64,000 nucleotides of DNA from Paenibacillus xylaniclasticus (GTDB lineage Bacteria > Bacillota > Bacilli > Paenibacillales > Paenibacillaceae): NCBI RefSeq assembly GCF_004001065.1, contig NZ_BIML01000017.1:52662-116661 (forward strand). Reading direction: 5' to 3'. Of this stretch, positions 8,245-17,357 are shown one piece after another (position 1 is the first letter of the stretch; each line of letters opens with the position of its first letter). A program made the position numbers and the translations under genes. The notes beneath the pieces were generated by a model. The model was not told where the DNA came from. It worked only from the letters and a program-made list of their open reading frames with translations, and searched no databases.

Positions 8245-9003
8245 ATGAAACTAGTATCTTGGAATGTTAACGGCCTGCGCTCATGCGTGACCAAAGGCTT
8301 TCTCGATTACTTCCGGGAGATGGACGCTGATCTGTTCTGTCTGCAGGAGACGAAGCTTCAGGAAGGGCAGATTGAGCTGGAGCTTGGCGAAAGCTACTCG
8401 CAATATTGGAACTACGCCGTGAAGAAAGGCTATTCCGGAACGGCTGTCTTCTCGAAGATTAAGCCACTGTCTGTACGATACGGAATCGAGGAGGACTTCG
8501 AAGAGGAAGGCCGAATATTGACGCTTGAATTCGAGTCCTTCTATCTCGTGAATGTCTATACGCCGAATGCAAAGCGCGACCTGTCTAGACTCGACTACCG
8601 GCTTGAATGGGAGGACCGATTCCGTCATTACCTACTGCAGCTGGATGCGCTGAAGCCTGTAGTCGTGTGCGGAGACCTGAATGTCGCTCATCGAGAGCTC
8701 GATATTAAGAATGCGAAGTCGAACATCGGCAGCTCCGGCTTTACCGATGAAGAGCGGGGGAAGTTCACGGAACTGCTCGCTGCCGGTTTTGTCGATACCT
8801 TCCGCTACTTATACCCGGACCGGGGCGATGTATACAGCTGGTGGTCGTTCATGCCGAAGGTGCGGGAACGAAATATCGGCTGGCGGATCGATTACTTTCT
8901 CGTCTCAGCCAGACTCGCCCCGGCGATTACAGAGGCGGAGGTTCATACTCAAGTGCTCGGCAGCGACCACTGTCCGGTGTCGGTGACGCTGGCGCTGGAA
9001 TAA
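8245..9003 (+). CDS. exoA: Exodeoxyribonuclease III / AP endonuclease
   Basis: This 252-residue enzyme cleaves abasic sites and degrades DNA 3' ends in base-excision repair. Family motifs are all present: SWNVNGLRS at the start, LQETKLQ with the metal-binding Glu, NVYTPNA, VVCGDLNVAHRELDI, and the C-terminal SDHCPV with the catalytic His. AAGGAGAAC lies before the ATG. It stands alone; the hairpin at 9024-9061 ends its transcript. Confidence 0.93.
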   Translation: MKLVSWNVNGLRSCVTKGFLDYFREMDADLFCLQETKLQEGQIELELGESYSQYWNYAVKKGYSGTAVFSKIKPLSVRYGIEEDFEEEGRILTLEFESFYLVNVYTPNAKRDLSRLDYRLEWEDRFRHYLLQLDALKPVVVCGDLNVAHRELDIKNAKSNIGSSGFTDEERGKFTELLAAGFVDTFRYLYPDRGDVYSWWSFMPKVRERNIGWRIDYFLVSARLAPAITEAEVHTQVLGSDHCPVSVTLALE

Positions 9004-9023
9004 ACGATTCTTGACGATGCAAA

Positions 9024-9061
9024 AGGCGGCAAGCCTCTCTTATACGAGACGCCTGCCGCCT
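9024..9061. terminator. Bidirectional terminator between exoA and a DUF4190 gene
   Basis: Long imperfect stem from AGGCGGCA to TGCCGCCT with an inner TCTC/GAGA stem, lying between the two convergent stop codons. The minus side continues TTTTGC. Confidence 0.65.
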
Positions 9062-9068
9062 ATTCCCG

Positions 9069-9416
9069 TTACTGGGCTTCTTTATTCTTTATCGAATCCA
9101 GATAATCCTGGAGTGAATCATAGTTGTTCAACACATAGATAACTGTAATAATCATAATAATGTATAGAATCAGCATGATGATCCCGATGATCAGACCGGC
9201 AATCGCCATGCCGCGCCCTTGCATGCCATTACGCTTAATATCTTTGAACGAGAGAAAGCTAAAAATAATAGCCAATATAGAAGTTACAAAGCCAACATAA
9301 GGAACCAGCCCCGCGATGCCTAGAACAAGGGCCGCAATCGCTTTACCGCTTGTTTTCGTTCTGATCGGCGGCTCATTGTACGAAGAGAAACCAGAATTCA
9401 AAGGTTGATTATTCAA
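9069..9416 (-). CDS. DUF4190 small membrane protein
   Basis: The protein has 115 residues: a polar N-terminal tail, then SGKAIAALVLGIAGLVPYVG, a loop with DIKRNGMQGRGMAIAGLIIG, and a third hydrophobic stretch. This is the DUF4190 layout of two paired helices with a GRGMAIAG turn. The function is not known. Start is TTG 9416 with AGGAGG eight bases upstream. A second copy of the family lies at 30094-30423. Confidence 0.8.
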   Translation of the reverse strand: MNNQPLNSGFSSYNEPPIRTKTSGKAIAALVLGIAGLVPYVGFVTSILAIIFSFLSFKDIKRNGMQGRGMAIAGLIIGIIMLILYIIMIITVIYVLNNYDSLQDYLDSIKNKEAQ

Positions 9417-9752
9417 CGTTAAACCTCCTATGAACTTATAAATTAGTATGGATAACTATATTATAACTAAAAGTTTCTATTTGTTACATAAGTTTTGATA
9501 TCGTCTTTCACCCGAGTTCTCGTAGGGAGCCTAATCCTGATCCACAACCTCATAGTTACCGAATTTTATGTCTGTTTTATTTTTATGATATAGAGCTCCA
9601 GATATGTACATCCCGACATTATTTGTAATTATCTTCTTACCGCGAAAGCAGCCTCTAAATTAAAAAACCTCCTATTCCAACGATAATCGGAGCAGGAAGT
9701 TCATTGGGCATTACCTCTAAAGCTTATACCGCTGCCATGACTCATAAATGAC
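9417..9752. other. Intergenic region with promoter and terminator elements
   Basis: This 336-bp AT-rich gap holds the ribosome site and a TATAAT box (about 50 bases before the DUF4190 start, minus strand). At 9661-9701 an imperfect hairpin followed by TTTTTT can terminate a minus-strand transcript, but it lies 5' of the DUF4190 promoter and 3' of the sugar permease operon. No further gene is seen. Confidence 0.5.
9661..9701 (-). terminator. Terminator of the sugar ABC operon
   Basis: On the minus strand ACTTCCTGCTCC pairs imperfectly with GGAATAGGAGGT and is followed by TTTTTT, about 50 bases after the permease stop codon. Confidence 0.6.
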
Positions 9753-10631
9753 TTAACCTTTAACCGAGCCAGCTGCGATACCTTCAACGATTCGATCACT
9801 TAAGAACAGGAACGTAATGAGAATCGGCAAGATACTGATCATCAGCGTCGCACCAATCGCCCCCCAGTCCGTCGTGTACTGGCCGATGAAGTTCTGTACG
9901 CCAACGGTCAACGTCTTAAGCGTATCAGAGCTGATGAACGTGTTGACGAATATAAATTCGTTCCAGTTGTATATCATGTTGATGATCGCCGTTGTCGCAA
10001 GCACGGAGCTCGTCATCGGAAATACAATGCGGAAAAACATTCGGTTGACGGAGCAGCCGTCAATAACCGCGGCTTCTTCAACCTCTTTCGGCAGAGCATA
10101 ATAGAAGCCCAGCAGAATCATAATCGTAATCGGCATGTTGAATGCTACGTACGTCAGTATAAGCGATACCGGTGAGTCGGTCAGATTCGCTCGATTAAAC
10201 ATGCTGAACAGAGGAATAAGCGTCGAGTGAACCGGAATCATCATCGCCACCATGAACAGACCGAGAACGAGCGAGCTGCCTTTCCACCTCATACGGGTAA
10301 TCGCGTAAGTAACCAAGCTTGCGAGTATAACCGTTAACGCTGTAGAAACGGCCGTCAGCCACACGCTGTTAATGAAATACTGATCAATATTTCCCGCTTC
10401 CCATACCTTCCGGTAGTTCTCCCAGCGAGGATGGGTAGGGATAGCGAACGGGGGAAGACTGAACACCTCCTGATTATTTTTGAGCGAGAACAACAGCAGC
10501 CATACGAGTGGAAATAGCTGCAGCACAGCGACAGCGATCAAGATAATGTATAGAACGACATAGCCGATTCTGCGTGCGGATGCTTCCTTCGGGCTCATCG
10601 CCCCCGCGTCCGCTTGTCCAACAGACATCAT
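9753..10631 (-). CDS. Carbohydrate ABC permease, MalG type
   Basis: The protein has 292 residues and six predicted membrane helices. The inner-membrane coupling motif EAAVIDGCSVNRMFFRIVFPM carries the EAA-loop signature by which MalG-type permeases contact the ATPase. It ends in SDRIVEGIAAGSVKG, the typical C-terminus of this group. GGAGGGAC lies seven bases before the ATG. It follows the MalF-type gene with a 13-bp gap. No ATPase gene is nearby, so energy probably comes from a shared MsmX/UgpC-type ATPase elsewhere, as is common in Bacilli. Confidence 0.9.
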   Translation of the reverse strand: MMSVGQADAGAMSPKEASARRIGYVVLYIILIAVAVLQLFPLVWLLLFSLKNNQEVFSLPPFAIPTHPRWENYRKVWEAGNIDQYFINSVWLTAVSTALTVILASLVTYAITRMRWKGSSLVLGLFMVAMMIPVHSTLIPLFSMFNRANLTDSPVSLILTYVAFNMPITIMILLGFYYALPKEVEEAAVIDGCSVNRMFFRIVFPMTSSVLATTAIINMIYNWNEFIFVNTFISSDTLKTLTVGVQNFIGQYTTDWGAIGATLMISILPILITFLFLSDRIVEGIAAGSVKG

Positions 10632-10644
10632 GAAGCGTCCCTCC

Positions 10645-11526
10645 TTACGAATATTGAATCGTATCTTTCGTTACGGTCAGCTTGCGAATAATCCAAGTGG
10701 CAACGAGACAGATAATAAGCAGGGCGAAGCCAATTGCACTGCCATAGCCGAAGTCATAGGCACGGAATGCCGTATGATACATATACGACGCCATTACCTC
10801 ACTCGCACCGTTCGGACCACCGTCGGTCATAACGTAGATCAAGTCGAAATATTTAAGCGAGCCGACAACCGCAAGAACGATCGTCACTTTAATCACTTCC
10901 AGCACGAGCGGAAGCTTAATCTTATATGCGATCTGGAGCGAGGTGGCGCCGTCGATCTTAGCTGCCTCTTCAAGCGATGTCGGGATATTCTTCAGTGCGG
11001 CGTAATAGATGAGAATGTAAAAGCCCGCATACTGCCACAATATCGGGATAAATAGAGCTAGCAGCACCAGCGAAGGCTCTGCCAGCCATGCGGGAGGGTT
11101 ATTAACGCCGAGCGATTCCAGAAAGGTATTCATAATACCGCTTGTCGGATGGTAAATTTTCAGCCATAGCTGCGCGATTGCAACTGACGATAGCAGCATC
11201 GGAATCAGATAAATTTTGCGGAACAGGTTGGCTCCTTTGAGCTTAGCGGCAAGCACCATTGCAATGGCGAGATACACAATAAGGCTAAGGGCTGAGAATA
11301 CAGCAAGCAGAAGGGAGTGCTTCGCGCTGTCCCAGAACTTGGAATCCTTCATCAGCGTCGTATAGTTATCGAGACCGACAAACTTCATAGGTCCGATACC
11401 GTTCCACTCATTCAGGCCGTAGTAGCCTGTAAGAACGATCGGAATATAGACAATGGCTAAGATCAAAATGAGAGAAGGCAGCACATACAAAGCAATCATT
11501 TTCTTATTTGACATTACTTTATCCAC
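10645..11526 (-). CDS. Carbohydrate ABC permease, MalF type
   Basis: The protein has about 293 residues and six membrane helices. The EAA loop EEAAKIDGATSLQIAYKIKLP is intact and lies in the usual place before the last two helices. GTG 11526 is chosen because AAAGGAG lies nine bases upstream; the open frame runs back to 11550. It forms an importer with the binding protein upstream and the MalG-type permease downstream. The sugar is unknown; this subfamily usually takes di- or oligosaccharides. Confidence 0.9.
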   Translation of the reverse strand: MDKVMSNKKMIALYVLPSLILILAIVYIPIVLTGYYGLNEWNGIGPMKFVGLDNYTTLMKDSKFWDSAKHSLLLAVFSALSLIVYLAIAMVLAAKLKGANLFRKIYLIPMLLSSVAIAQLWLKIYHPTSGIMNTFLESLGVNNPPAWLAEPSLVLLALFIPILWQYAGFYILIYYAALKNIPTSLEEAAKIDGATSLQIAYKIKLPLVLEVIKVTIVLAVVGSLKYFDLIYVMTDGGPNGASEVMASYMYHTAFRAYDFGYGSAIGFALLIICLVATWIIRKLTVTKDTIQYS

Positions 11527-11627
11527 TAGAGCCGTCTCCTTTCCTCGCACTGGAATACAACGGGCGGGCCTGCCCAGTGCTTCGAACCGGATAAGCCCGC
11601 TCGCGTCTTACAATCATTCAGCTGTTA

Positions 11628-12953
11628 TCAGCTGCCCTTCTTGATCGCTGCATCATGCTCTTCTGCGAATTTCTCAGGTGTAGTCTCCTTACCGAAGAGC
11701 GCTTGGATCATGTTCAGATGCGTTTCGGCCGCGTTAGCCTTCATCTGTACATCTGCAAACAGCGTTATGCTGCTCGCTTGGTTCATTTCGTTGAACAAAT
11801 CGATGTACAGCTGCGGCAATTGAATTGCTGACGTGTCAACCTTCGTAGCCGGAATGACGCCAGCTCCTGTTACCGATTGCTCGCCCCATTTCGTGACGAA
11901 ATATTCAACGAATTTCTTCGCTTCATCCTTCACCTTCGAGTTTTCAGATACGAACAGGCCTACGCCCGGACCACCCACCCAGCTGTTTACATTACCTTTG
12001 CCTCCGTCAACGGCAGGGAATTTGAAGAATCCTACGTTGTCGCGGAAGTCCTGCGGAATCTCCTCGTTCGTCGTGAAGTTCGGCAGCTCCCAGGTGCCCA
12101 TTAGATACATAGCCGCGTTGCCGTTCAGAAACTCGGATTTCGCTTCTTCATTCGACAGGCCGTTGAAGCCTTTGACGAATGCTTTTTGGTCGACGAGTGT
12201 TTGCACCTCCCCTGCCGCTTTCAACAGATCCGCATTTTTGAACGACTCCTCGCCCTTGATCGCCTTCGCCACAGTTTCTTGACCAGCGAACCGTTCAGCC
12301 AGATACATGTACCAGAGCGAGCCTGTCCAACGGTCTTTGTTCCCGAGCGCAATCGGAGCTACGCCGTTGTCTGCAAGCGTCTTTACGATGTTTTGGAATT
12401 CTGCATAGGTTTGAGGCGCCTTCAGGTTATATTTCTCGAAAATCGCTTTGTTATAATACACAGGCGCAATATTGAATTCGAGCGGAAGAGCATACGTGCT
12501 GCCGTCGATGTTGTAAGCCTCAGTCGTGCCGGCTACAAATTTATCTTTCAGATCACCGCTGAGCAAATCGTCTACAGGAGCGAACAGCTTGCCTTCTACA
12601 TAAGGCTGCAGGAAGCCTGCTGCCCAAGTAACGCCTACGTCAGGCAGCTGCTTGGAAGCTGAAAGTACCTTCAGTTTGTTCTTATATTGTTCATTGTCCA
12701 GCACTTCCTGCTTAATCGTAACGTTCGTGTGCTCCTGCTGATACTCATTGATAATCTGGTTTACAATCTTGTTCTGACCTGCGGATACTCCCTCCGGCCA
12801 CAAGTGCATAAAGTTAATCGTTACTTTACCGCCGCCTGCATTCGTCGTTCCGCCGTCGTTATTGTTGTCTCCACTTTCGTCTTTACCGCCACATCCGGCC
12901 GCAACCATCACGAGGCAGAGGGTCAATAGGAGCACCGTCCACTTTCTAAACAC
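11628..12953 (-). CDS. Sugar-binding lipoprotein of the ABC importer
   Basis: This 441-residue extracellular solute-binding protein (family 1) has a lipoprotein signal: a short basic start, a hydrophobic core and lipobox VAAGC, then a Gly/Asn/Asp-rich linker. The mature part opens with VTINFMHLWPEG and contains DVGVTWAAGFLQPYV and NGNAAMYLMGTWELP, typical of sugar-binding members. GTG 12953 is preferred to 13010 because GAAGGGG lies at the right distance and the signal peptide then begins correctly. It is the first gene of the importer operon. Confidence 0.9.
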   Translation of the reverse strand: MFRKWTVLLLTLCLVMVAAGCGGKDESGDNNNDGGTTNAGGGKVTINFMHLWPEGVSAGQNKIVNQIINEYQQEHTNVTIKQEVLDNEQYKNKLKVLSASKQLPDVGVTWAAGFLQPYVEGKLFAPVDDLLSGDLKDKFVAGTTEAYNIDGSTYALPLEFNIAPVYYNKAIFEKYNLKAPQTYAEFQNIVKTLADNGVAPIALGNKDRWTGSLWYMYLAERFAGQETVAKAIKGEESFKNADLLKAAGEVQTLVDQKAFVKGFNGLSNEEAKSEFLNGNAAMYLMGTWELPNFTTNEEIPQDFRDNVGFFKFPAVDGGKGNVNSWVGGPGVGLFVSENSKVKDEAKKFVEYFVTKWGEQSVTGAGVIPATKVDTSAIQLPQLYIDLFNEMNQASSITLFADVQMKANAAETHLNMIQALFGKETTPEKFAEEHDAAIKKGS

Positions 12954-13175
12954 GTTTACAACCCCTTCTTTCGAAAATATAATGCGTGTTTTTCCAGCTG
13001 TATCACCCATTGTAGGAACGCGGCCCCGACGTCAAAAGGGCAGGAGGTAGGGAAATCACCTATCATCCGCGCCAGCTCTACCGTTTGGACTCGCTTAGTT
13101 TTGTCCAGCGATTCCAACAAATATTCAAGCAGCTCCATACTTTAACGTTCAGGCTGAACTCATGGAATGACAGCG
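12954..13175 (-). promoter_or_regulatory. Promoter region of the sugar importer
   Basis: On the minus strand TTGACG is followed after 15 bases by TACAAT, a possible sigma-A promoter with short spacing. TTGTAAACGTG next to the start codon resembles one half of a cre box but fails in the other half. A 60-codon frame (12956-13138) lies here without a ribosome site. Confidence 0.35.
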
Positions 13176-13212
13176 CGAAAAAGCAGCCTGCGATCGATAC
13201 GCAAGCTGCTTT
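13176..13212 (-). terminator. Terminator of the FtsH-like protease gene
   Basis: AAAGCAGCTTGCG and CGCAGGCTGCTTT form an imperfect stem followed by TTTTTCGC on the minus strand, 26 bases after the stop codon. Confidence 0.75.
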
Positions 13213-13237
13213 ACGTGATAATCTCCACATAATAGTC

Positions 13238-14962
13238 TCAATTCTGCTGCTCTTCATCCGCCACAGTCGTCCGAACGCTCTGATGAAGCTTCTCGAGCTG
13301 TGCGCTCGATTTCACCACTGGAGGCTCCGGCCGGGCATGACCATACAATTCGATGTAGAGCCGTTCGATCTCCTCACCTGTCAGATCTCCCTGATTAAGC
13401 AGCTCCTTCGCAATCAAATGAACGAACTCCGCATGTGTGTCGAGCAGACTCTTCACCTGATTCATTTGGTCGTTCAGCAGCTCGTTAATTTTCGGCCGGA
13501 GCGCCCGAAGCCCCTCTGCTCGGGAGCCTAGTGCCAGCCAGCTGAACAGCTCATCGCCCATACCGACGATGCCTAAATAGGCGCCCGCAAGCTCCGTTGC
13601 CTGCTTAAGATCGGACGTAACGCCATTAAGCTTTTTGCCTAGGAACAGCTCCTCAGCCGCCCGCGCTGCCAGACAGACCTGGATTGCCGCAAGAATTTCG
13701 CTGTCGCTTCGGTTGTAACGCTCGCTCATTGGCTTCGTTGCCGCTAGACCGAGCGCGCCGCCACGGCGAATAATGGTGACCTTCCACACTCGCTCATGCG
13801 GCTTGAGCAAATATTGCGCTACCGCATGCCCAGCCTCATGATACGCCACGTTCCGCTTCTCATCCTCGCTCATCGATCGAAGCGGCTGCTTAAGCCCCCA
13901 TTCGTACGTCTCCATCGCCACCCGGAAATCGGCATAACCAGTCACCTTGCCGCCTCTCTGATGGGCAATGACGACCGCTTCATTCACGATATGCTTAATT
14001 TGGGCCGGGCTGTAACCGACCGTGTCGAGTGCCGCGCGCTCCGGCGTCAGCGATACGCCTCGGCGTACCTTCTTCAAGTAGTAGCTGAACACGTCGACGC
14101 GTCCATCGAAATCCGGACAGTCGACCCACAGCTTCCGGTCGAACCGTCCCGGTCTCAGCAGCGCATCATCCAGCACGTCCGGCAAATTCGTCGCGCCAAT
14201 CGTTAGAACGGCCGGCCGCTCCGCCTTCTTCCTCCGGAGTCCGACCGAGCGAAGCAGCTTGGCGATTGTGCTATTATCGACATTCGGCGGGTCCATCTGC
14301 AGCAGCAGCTCGTTCAACAATCCAGCTCCGCCCATCCCCATCATACCCCCGAGCATTCCCGGACCTCCGCCACTCTGCCGCTTCATGCCGATGGCGTCAA
14401 TCTCGTCAATAAAAATAATACAGGCCCCATAGATGCGCGCGAGCTTACGTGCTTTCTTATAGAGGTTCATCACCTTCAAGTTGCCGACGCCGAAAAACAT
14501 GTTCTGAAAGCTCGGTGCTGAGGCGTAAGCGAACGGAACCTGCGCCTCATTGGCGATAACCTGGGCCAAATACGACTTACCAGTGCCCGGCGGACCGCAG
14601 AGCAACAGTCCGCGCACCGCCTCGCCGCCCATCGCTTTGAACGATTTCACACCGCGCAGCAGCGTTACGATTCGCTTCGCATTCTCGACGATTTCAGGAT
14701 TGCCGCGGTAATCATCCCAGGTGGAGCCCGTCTCGCCAGGCAAAATCCAATACGTTCGCCCTCGCGCCAGAAACCAGAACAGCGCCACGAACTGGACGAT
14801 CATGAACAGCATGGCGAATACGAGATTCAAGGCAAGACCGAGAAGACTGTAGGCCACCTCCCACGTCCTCGGCGCCCCGGACCACATTAGCAAGACAATG
14901 ACGGCCAGAACGGTAAGCCGAATAAACCGTCTGCGCCATTTGATCGCCAAATAATCCTTCAT
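13238..14962 (-). CDS. FtsH-like AAA+ membrane metalloprotease
   Basis: This 574-residue protein has two N-terminal membrane helices (about 17-33 and 40-66). It then has an AAA+ module with Walker A GPPGTGKS at 123-130, Walker B IIFIDEIDA and the RPGRFD second-region-of-homology arginines. The zinc-protease domain has HEAGH at 375-379 and the third ligand Asp451 in TSDLKQAT. It should degrade membrane and soluble proteins from the cytoplasmic side. Only about seven residues separate the two helices, so the extracytoplasmic domain of housekeeping FtsH is missing. This is therefore a paralogue rather than the main FtsH. ATG 14962 follows GGAGTGGAG. It is monocistronic, with a terminator at 13176-13212. 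Confidence 0.85.
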   Translation of the reverse strand: MKDYLAIKWRRRFIRLTVLAVIVLLMWSGAPRTWEVAYSLLGLALNLVFAMLFMIVQFVALFWFLARGRTYWILPGETGSTWDDYRGNPEIVENAKRIVTLLRGVKSFKAMGGEAVRGLLLCGPPGTGKSYLAQVIANEAQVPFAYASAPSFQNMFFGVGNLKVMNLYKKARKLARIYGACIIFIDEIDAIGMKRQSGGGPGMLGGMMGMGGAGLLNELLLQMDPPNVDNSTIAKLLRSVGLRRKKAERPAVLTIGATNLPDVLDDALLRPGRFDRKLWVDCPDFDGRVDVFSYYLKKVRRGVSLTPERAALDTVGYSPAQIKHIVNEAVVIAHQRGGKVTGYADFRVAMETYEWGLKQPLRSMSEDEKRNVAYHEAGHAVAQYLLKPHERVWKVTIIRRGGALGLAATKPMSERYNRSDSEILAAIQVCLAARAAEELFLGKKLNGVTSDLKQATELAGAYLGIVGMGDELFSWLALGSRAEGLRALRPKINELLNDQMNQVKSLLDTHAEFVHLIAKELLNQGDLTGEEIERLYIELYGHARPEPPVVKSSAQLEKLHQSVRTTVADEEQQN

Positions 14963-15160
14963 GGTCTCCACTCCCGTAGCAATCGGATTCAACGAGCCAA
15001 TCCCATCAATGGATCTCCACGTAGGCTAACTACTCTCAGCATGGAAGCTCTATTTGATAACTACTATTTCAGAAGCTGCAAAATAGAACAGGACTCACTC
15101 GTCTTGTCATATTACGTTTTGATTGCATGGATAAAGAATGAACCTCTAAGCCACAGCAGC

Positions 15161-15197
15161 AAAAAAGCCGGGATATCCATTATGGATTCCCGGCTTG
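15161..15197 (-). terminator. Terminator of the acetamidase gene
   Basis: On the minus strand AAGCCGGGAATCC pairs with GGATATCCCGGCTT and is followed by TTTTTTG. The hairpin lies 65 bases after the stop codon. Confidence 0.85.
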
Positions 15198-15261
15198 AGC
15201 CTCGACTTGATTTATACATAATTGAGCCGCATCATTTTCTCCTGACTATTGGCCAGTCTCG

Positions 15262-16209
15262 TTAAGACATTTCAGAATGCAAAGCATGATGGGGCAGTAC
15301 GGCGTGAACGCCTTTGACACCGTTGACGACCTGCGTAATACGCAGATCGACAACCGCACTCCCTAGCGCAATAGCCTCCACTCGATTCAAGCCATACAGC
15401 CTGCCCATCAGATTCAGCATTCCATCCATCGCCTGTACGGTTGCCTCATTCAAATCTTCATGAAATCCAAATGTAATCCAACCGATGTCTGTATTCGCTA
15501 TAGGCAGTGTGAGCGGCATATCCTCATGGACCTGGAACGTCAGTCGAGCAGACTCCATCGGACATTCTATTGCCTGGCAGCTTATCTCACCGTCGCCCTG
15601 CGTCGCATGCCCATCACCGGCGAAGAAATATGCGCCATCCACCGAAATCGGCAAATATAGACGACTTCCGACGGTCAGCTCTTTACAATCGATATTGCCT
15701 CCACTGAAGCGAGGCGGCCAGGTGGAATGAATTCCACTCTCCTCAGGAGGCATGCCCAAAAAGCCGAGAAACGGACGTAGTCCAACGGAGAACGCTCGAT
15801 CCTTGATCGTCGTCCAGCCAACACGAGTAACGGAATCCAGCTTCCATTCTAGAACGATTTCTTCATACTCGGTTAATCCGAGCATCCGGTTCTGCCAGTT
15901 TGGATATTGTCCAGCAGCGGTGAAGCCGTACGGACCTGGGATAAGCTCGTCAATCCGTACCTCCAGCGTCATTCCTTTCCTTGCCCCGTTAATATAGACA
16001 GGACCGCATAACGCATGTCCAAGATCAATCTCCGGACGGCGCTCGTAAGGCTTAAATCGCTGACCCTCGGAAGAAGAAGTACCCCATCCGGCGTCAAACA
16101 AGGAATATTGAACCGAATCCCCAGATTGAATCGTCACTACTGGCTTGAATTCAGCCGATACCGTTCCATACATACTGTCTTGATCGGGGTAAATACGATG
16201 GACTGCCAT
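15262..16209 (-). CDS. Acetamidase/formamidase family hydrolase
   Basis: This 315-residue protein belongs to the FmdA/AmdA amidohydrolase family, which releases ammonia from short amides. Family segments include GHALCGPVYINGA near residue 70, then FLGMPPEESGIHSTWPPRFSGGNIDCKEL, and FAGDGHATQGDGEISCQAIE with the conserved GDxHxxQGDGE motif. GGGAGG lies eight bases before the ATG. The substrate cannot be fixed by sequence. A lipoprotein gene lies 50 bp upstream on the same strand and may be co-transcribed. Confidence 0.88.
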   Translation of the reverse strand: MAVHRIYPDQDSMYGTVSAEFKPVVTIQSGDSVQYSLFDAGWGTSSSEGQRFKPYERRPEIDLGHALCGPVYINGARKGMTLEVRIDELIPGPYGFTAAGQYPNWQNRMLGLTEYEEIVLEWKLDSVTRVGWTTIKDRAFSVGLRPFLGFLGMPPEESGIHSTWPPRFSGGNIDCKELTVGSRLYLPISVDGAYFFAGDGHATQGDGEISCQAIECPMESARLTFQVHEDMPLTLPIANTDIGWITFGFHEDLNEATVQAMDGMLNLMGRLYGLNRVEAIALGSAVVDLRITQVVNGVKGVHAVLPHHALHSEMS

Positions 16210-16258
16210 AGCATTTAGCCTCCCTTGCAGTTGTTATAGACATTCCCTTCACCGTAAT

Positions 16259-17029
16259 CTACTTCTGATCTTCTACACCTGCCGAGCCAGCCTCTTGCGA
16301 ATGGGTCGGAGCCTCGGCTGCAAATTCACCATCTCGCCAGCGGTAGATGACATCTTTATATCCCGTTTCTATATCGTAATATTTATTCAAGAAGGCCGTA
16401 TTGTCCACTTTAGGGTACCGGATTGAACCGCGGTGGTCTGCCGAATATAAAATTGTCAGTATATGCAGACCATCCTCGTCCACCGTCACCATAGCATATT
16501 CATTGCCATTGCTGCCCGCCCACTGGCCAATTGTAAAATCCGGATTACCATCTGCGTTGTAATCATCAAACAACAGCTCGAACGGCTCCTGTGCCTTAAA
16601 ACTAACCGTTCCGTAATGGCTGAACACGTCGTTAAGCGGCATTCCCGGCAGCGTCTTCCCATCCGCCGTAACGGCCTCTATCACGAATGCCCCATACAGG
16701 AACGTACCTTGGAACGGTCCCGGGGTATCATCTGTCATCTGCTTGCCAGACTTGAGCCATACTCTAACGATCGTCTCCCCTCCGCTGGCCTCAGCCGTAC
16801 CTTCCGCGATCAGCCTAGGTGAATCGATGGGGATCTCCCTTTCACTCTCCTGCTGCTTTGGTTGCGCCACCGACTCTTTACCTGTCGTGTGATCTATCAC
16901 AACGGTTGACGCTGGCATGGCCCCCAGCCCGCCATCACTGCCGCCAGGCGGCCCGTGCCTCTCATTCTGGCAGGCGCTCGCAAGCAGCACCGCTGTGATT
17001 CCTAGCCCTACAAGCTGTGCTCTCGACAT
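16259..17029 (-). CDS. Hypothetical lipoprotein with a calcium-loop-like segment
   Basis: About 256 residues. The N-terminus MSRAQLVGLGITAVLLASAC is a lipoprotein signal with lipobox ASAC, so the protein is predicted to be anchored outside. Later DDYNADGNPDFTIG has the spacing of an EF-hand or FG-GAP style calcium loop, and the second half is rich in aromatic beta-strand residues. No named family was recognised. An in-frame TTG at 17059 gives a longer product that would bury the signal peptide; ATG 17029 is preferred although its AAGGAG is about 16 bases away. Confidence 0.65.
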   Translation of the reverse strand: MSRAQLVGLGITAVLLASACQNERHGPPGGSDGGLGAMPASTVVIDHTTGKESVAQPKQQESEREIPIDSPRLIAEGTAEASGGETIVRVWLKSGKQMTDDTPGPFQGTFLYGAFVIEAVTADGKTLPGMPLNDVFSHYGTVSFKAQEPFELLFDDYNADGNPDFTIGQWAGSNGNEYAMVTVDEDGLHILTILYSADHRGSIRYPKVDNTAFLNKYYDIETGYKDVIYRWRDGEFAAEAPTHSQEAGSAGVEDQK

Positions 17030-17148
17030 GATTATAGCTACGCGGCTCCTTTCTCCCAAATGTCTGTCTCATTTCATTTAAATAGACGACTTCTTAAAGA
17101 TATAGTTGCATTATACAGCCTACTCGTTCACTCTTTCTCCAAATTTGA

Positions 17149-17325
17149 CCATACTGTTATTCGTTATCCAATATAGTAGAGGAGGCCGGAGGAATCGTAT
17201 TTAGCAGACCGCATGATCATGACGGAATGTACGGCGCCGGATTCTCAGATCTGGACGGTCATCGATGGAACCTGCTCTATATGAGAAGCCAAGCCTCGCA
17301 CTTAGCATCCAAAATAAAAAGCTGA
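17149..17325 (+). pseudogene. Relic of a VOC/glyoxalase-family protein (C-terminal fragment)
   Basis: The plus-strand frame reads LSNIVEEAGGIVFSRP, then HDHDGMYGAGFSDLDGHRW and NLLYM. This is the C-terminal beta-alpha-beta unit of YcgJ/PhnB-like VOC proteins, where GAGFxDPDGHxW is standard. Only about 58 codons are open, an in-frame TGA precedes them at 17146, and no start codon or ribosome site is associated. The last codons run into the terminator. The rest of the gene (roughly 80 residues) is gone, so this is a decayed remnant. Confidence 0.7.
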
Positions 17326-17357
17326 TAACGGTTAGCCGTTAGTCAGCTTATTTTATC
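17311..17357. terminator. Bidirectional terminator downstream of the MarR gene
   Basis: GCTGATAACGG and CCGTTAGTCAGC form a near-perfect stem (one bulged base). It is flanked by AAAATAAAAA on the left and TTATTTTAT on the right, so it can stop transcripts from both sides. Confidence 0.75.

Noticed and set aside
12956..13138. 60-codon minus-strand frame between the protease and binding-protein genes
   Set aside because: It reads fairly protein-like but has no ribosome site. It lies behind the protease terminator and covers the promoter region of the sugar operon.
15041..15265. 74-codon plus-strand frame
   Set aside because: It spans the perfect terminator hairpin of the acetamidase gene, so it is a chance opening.
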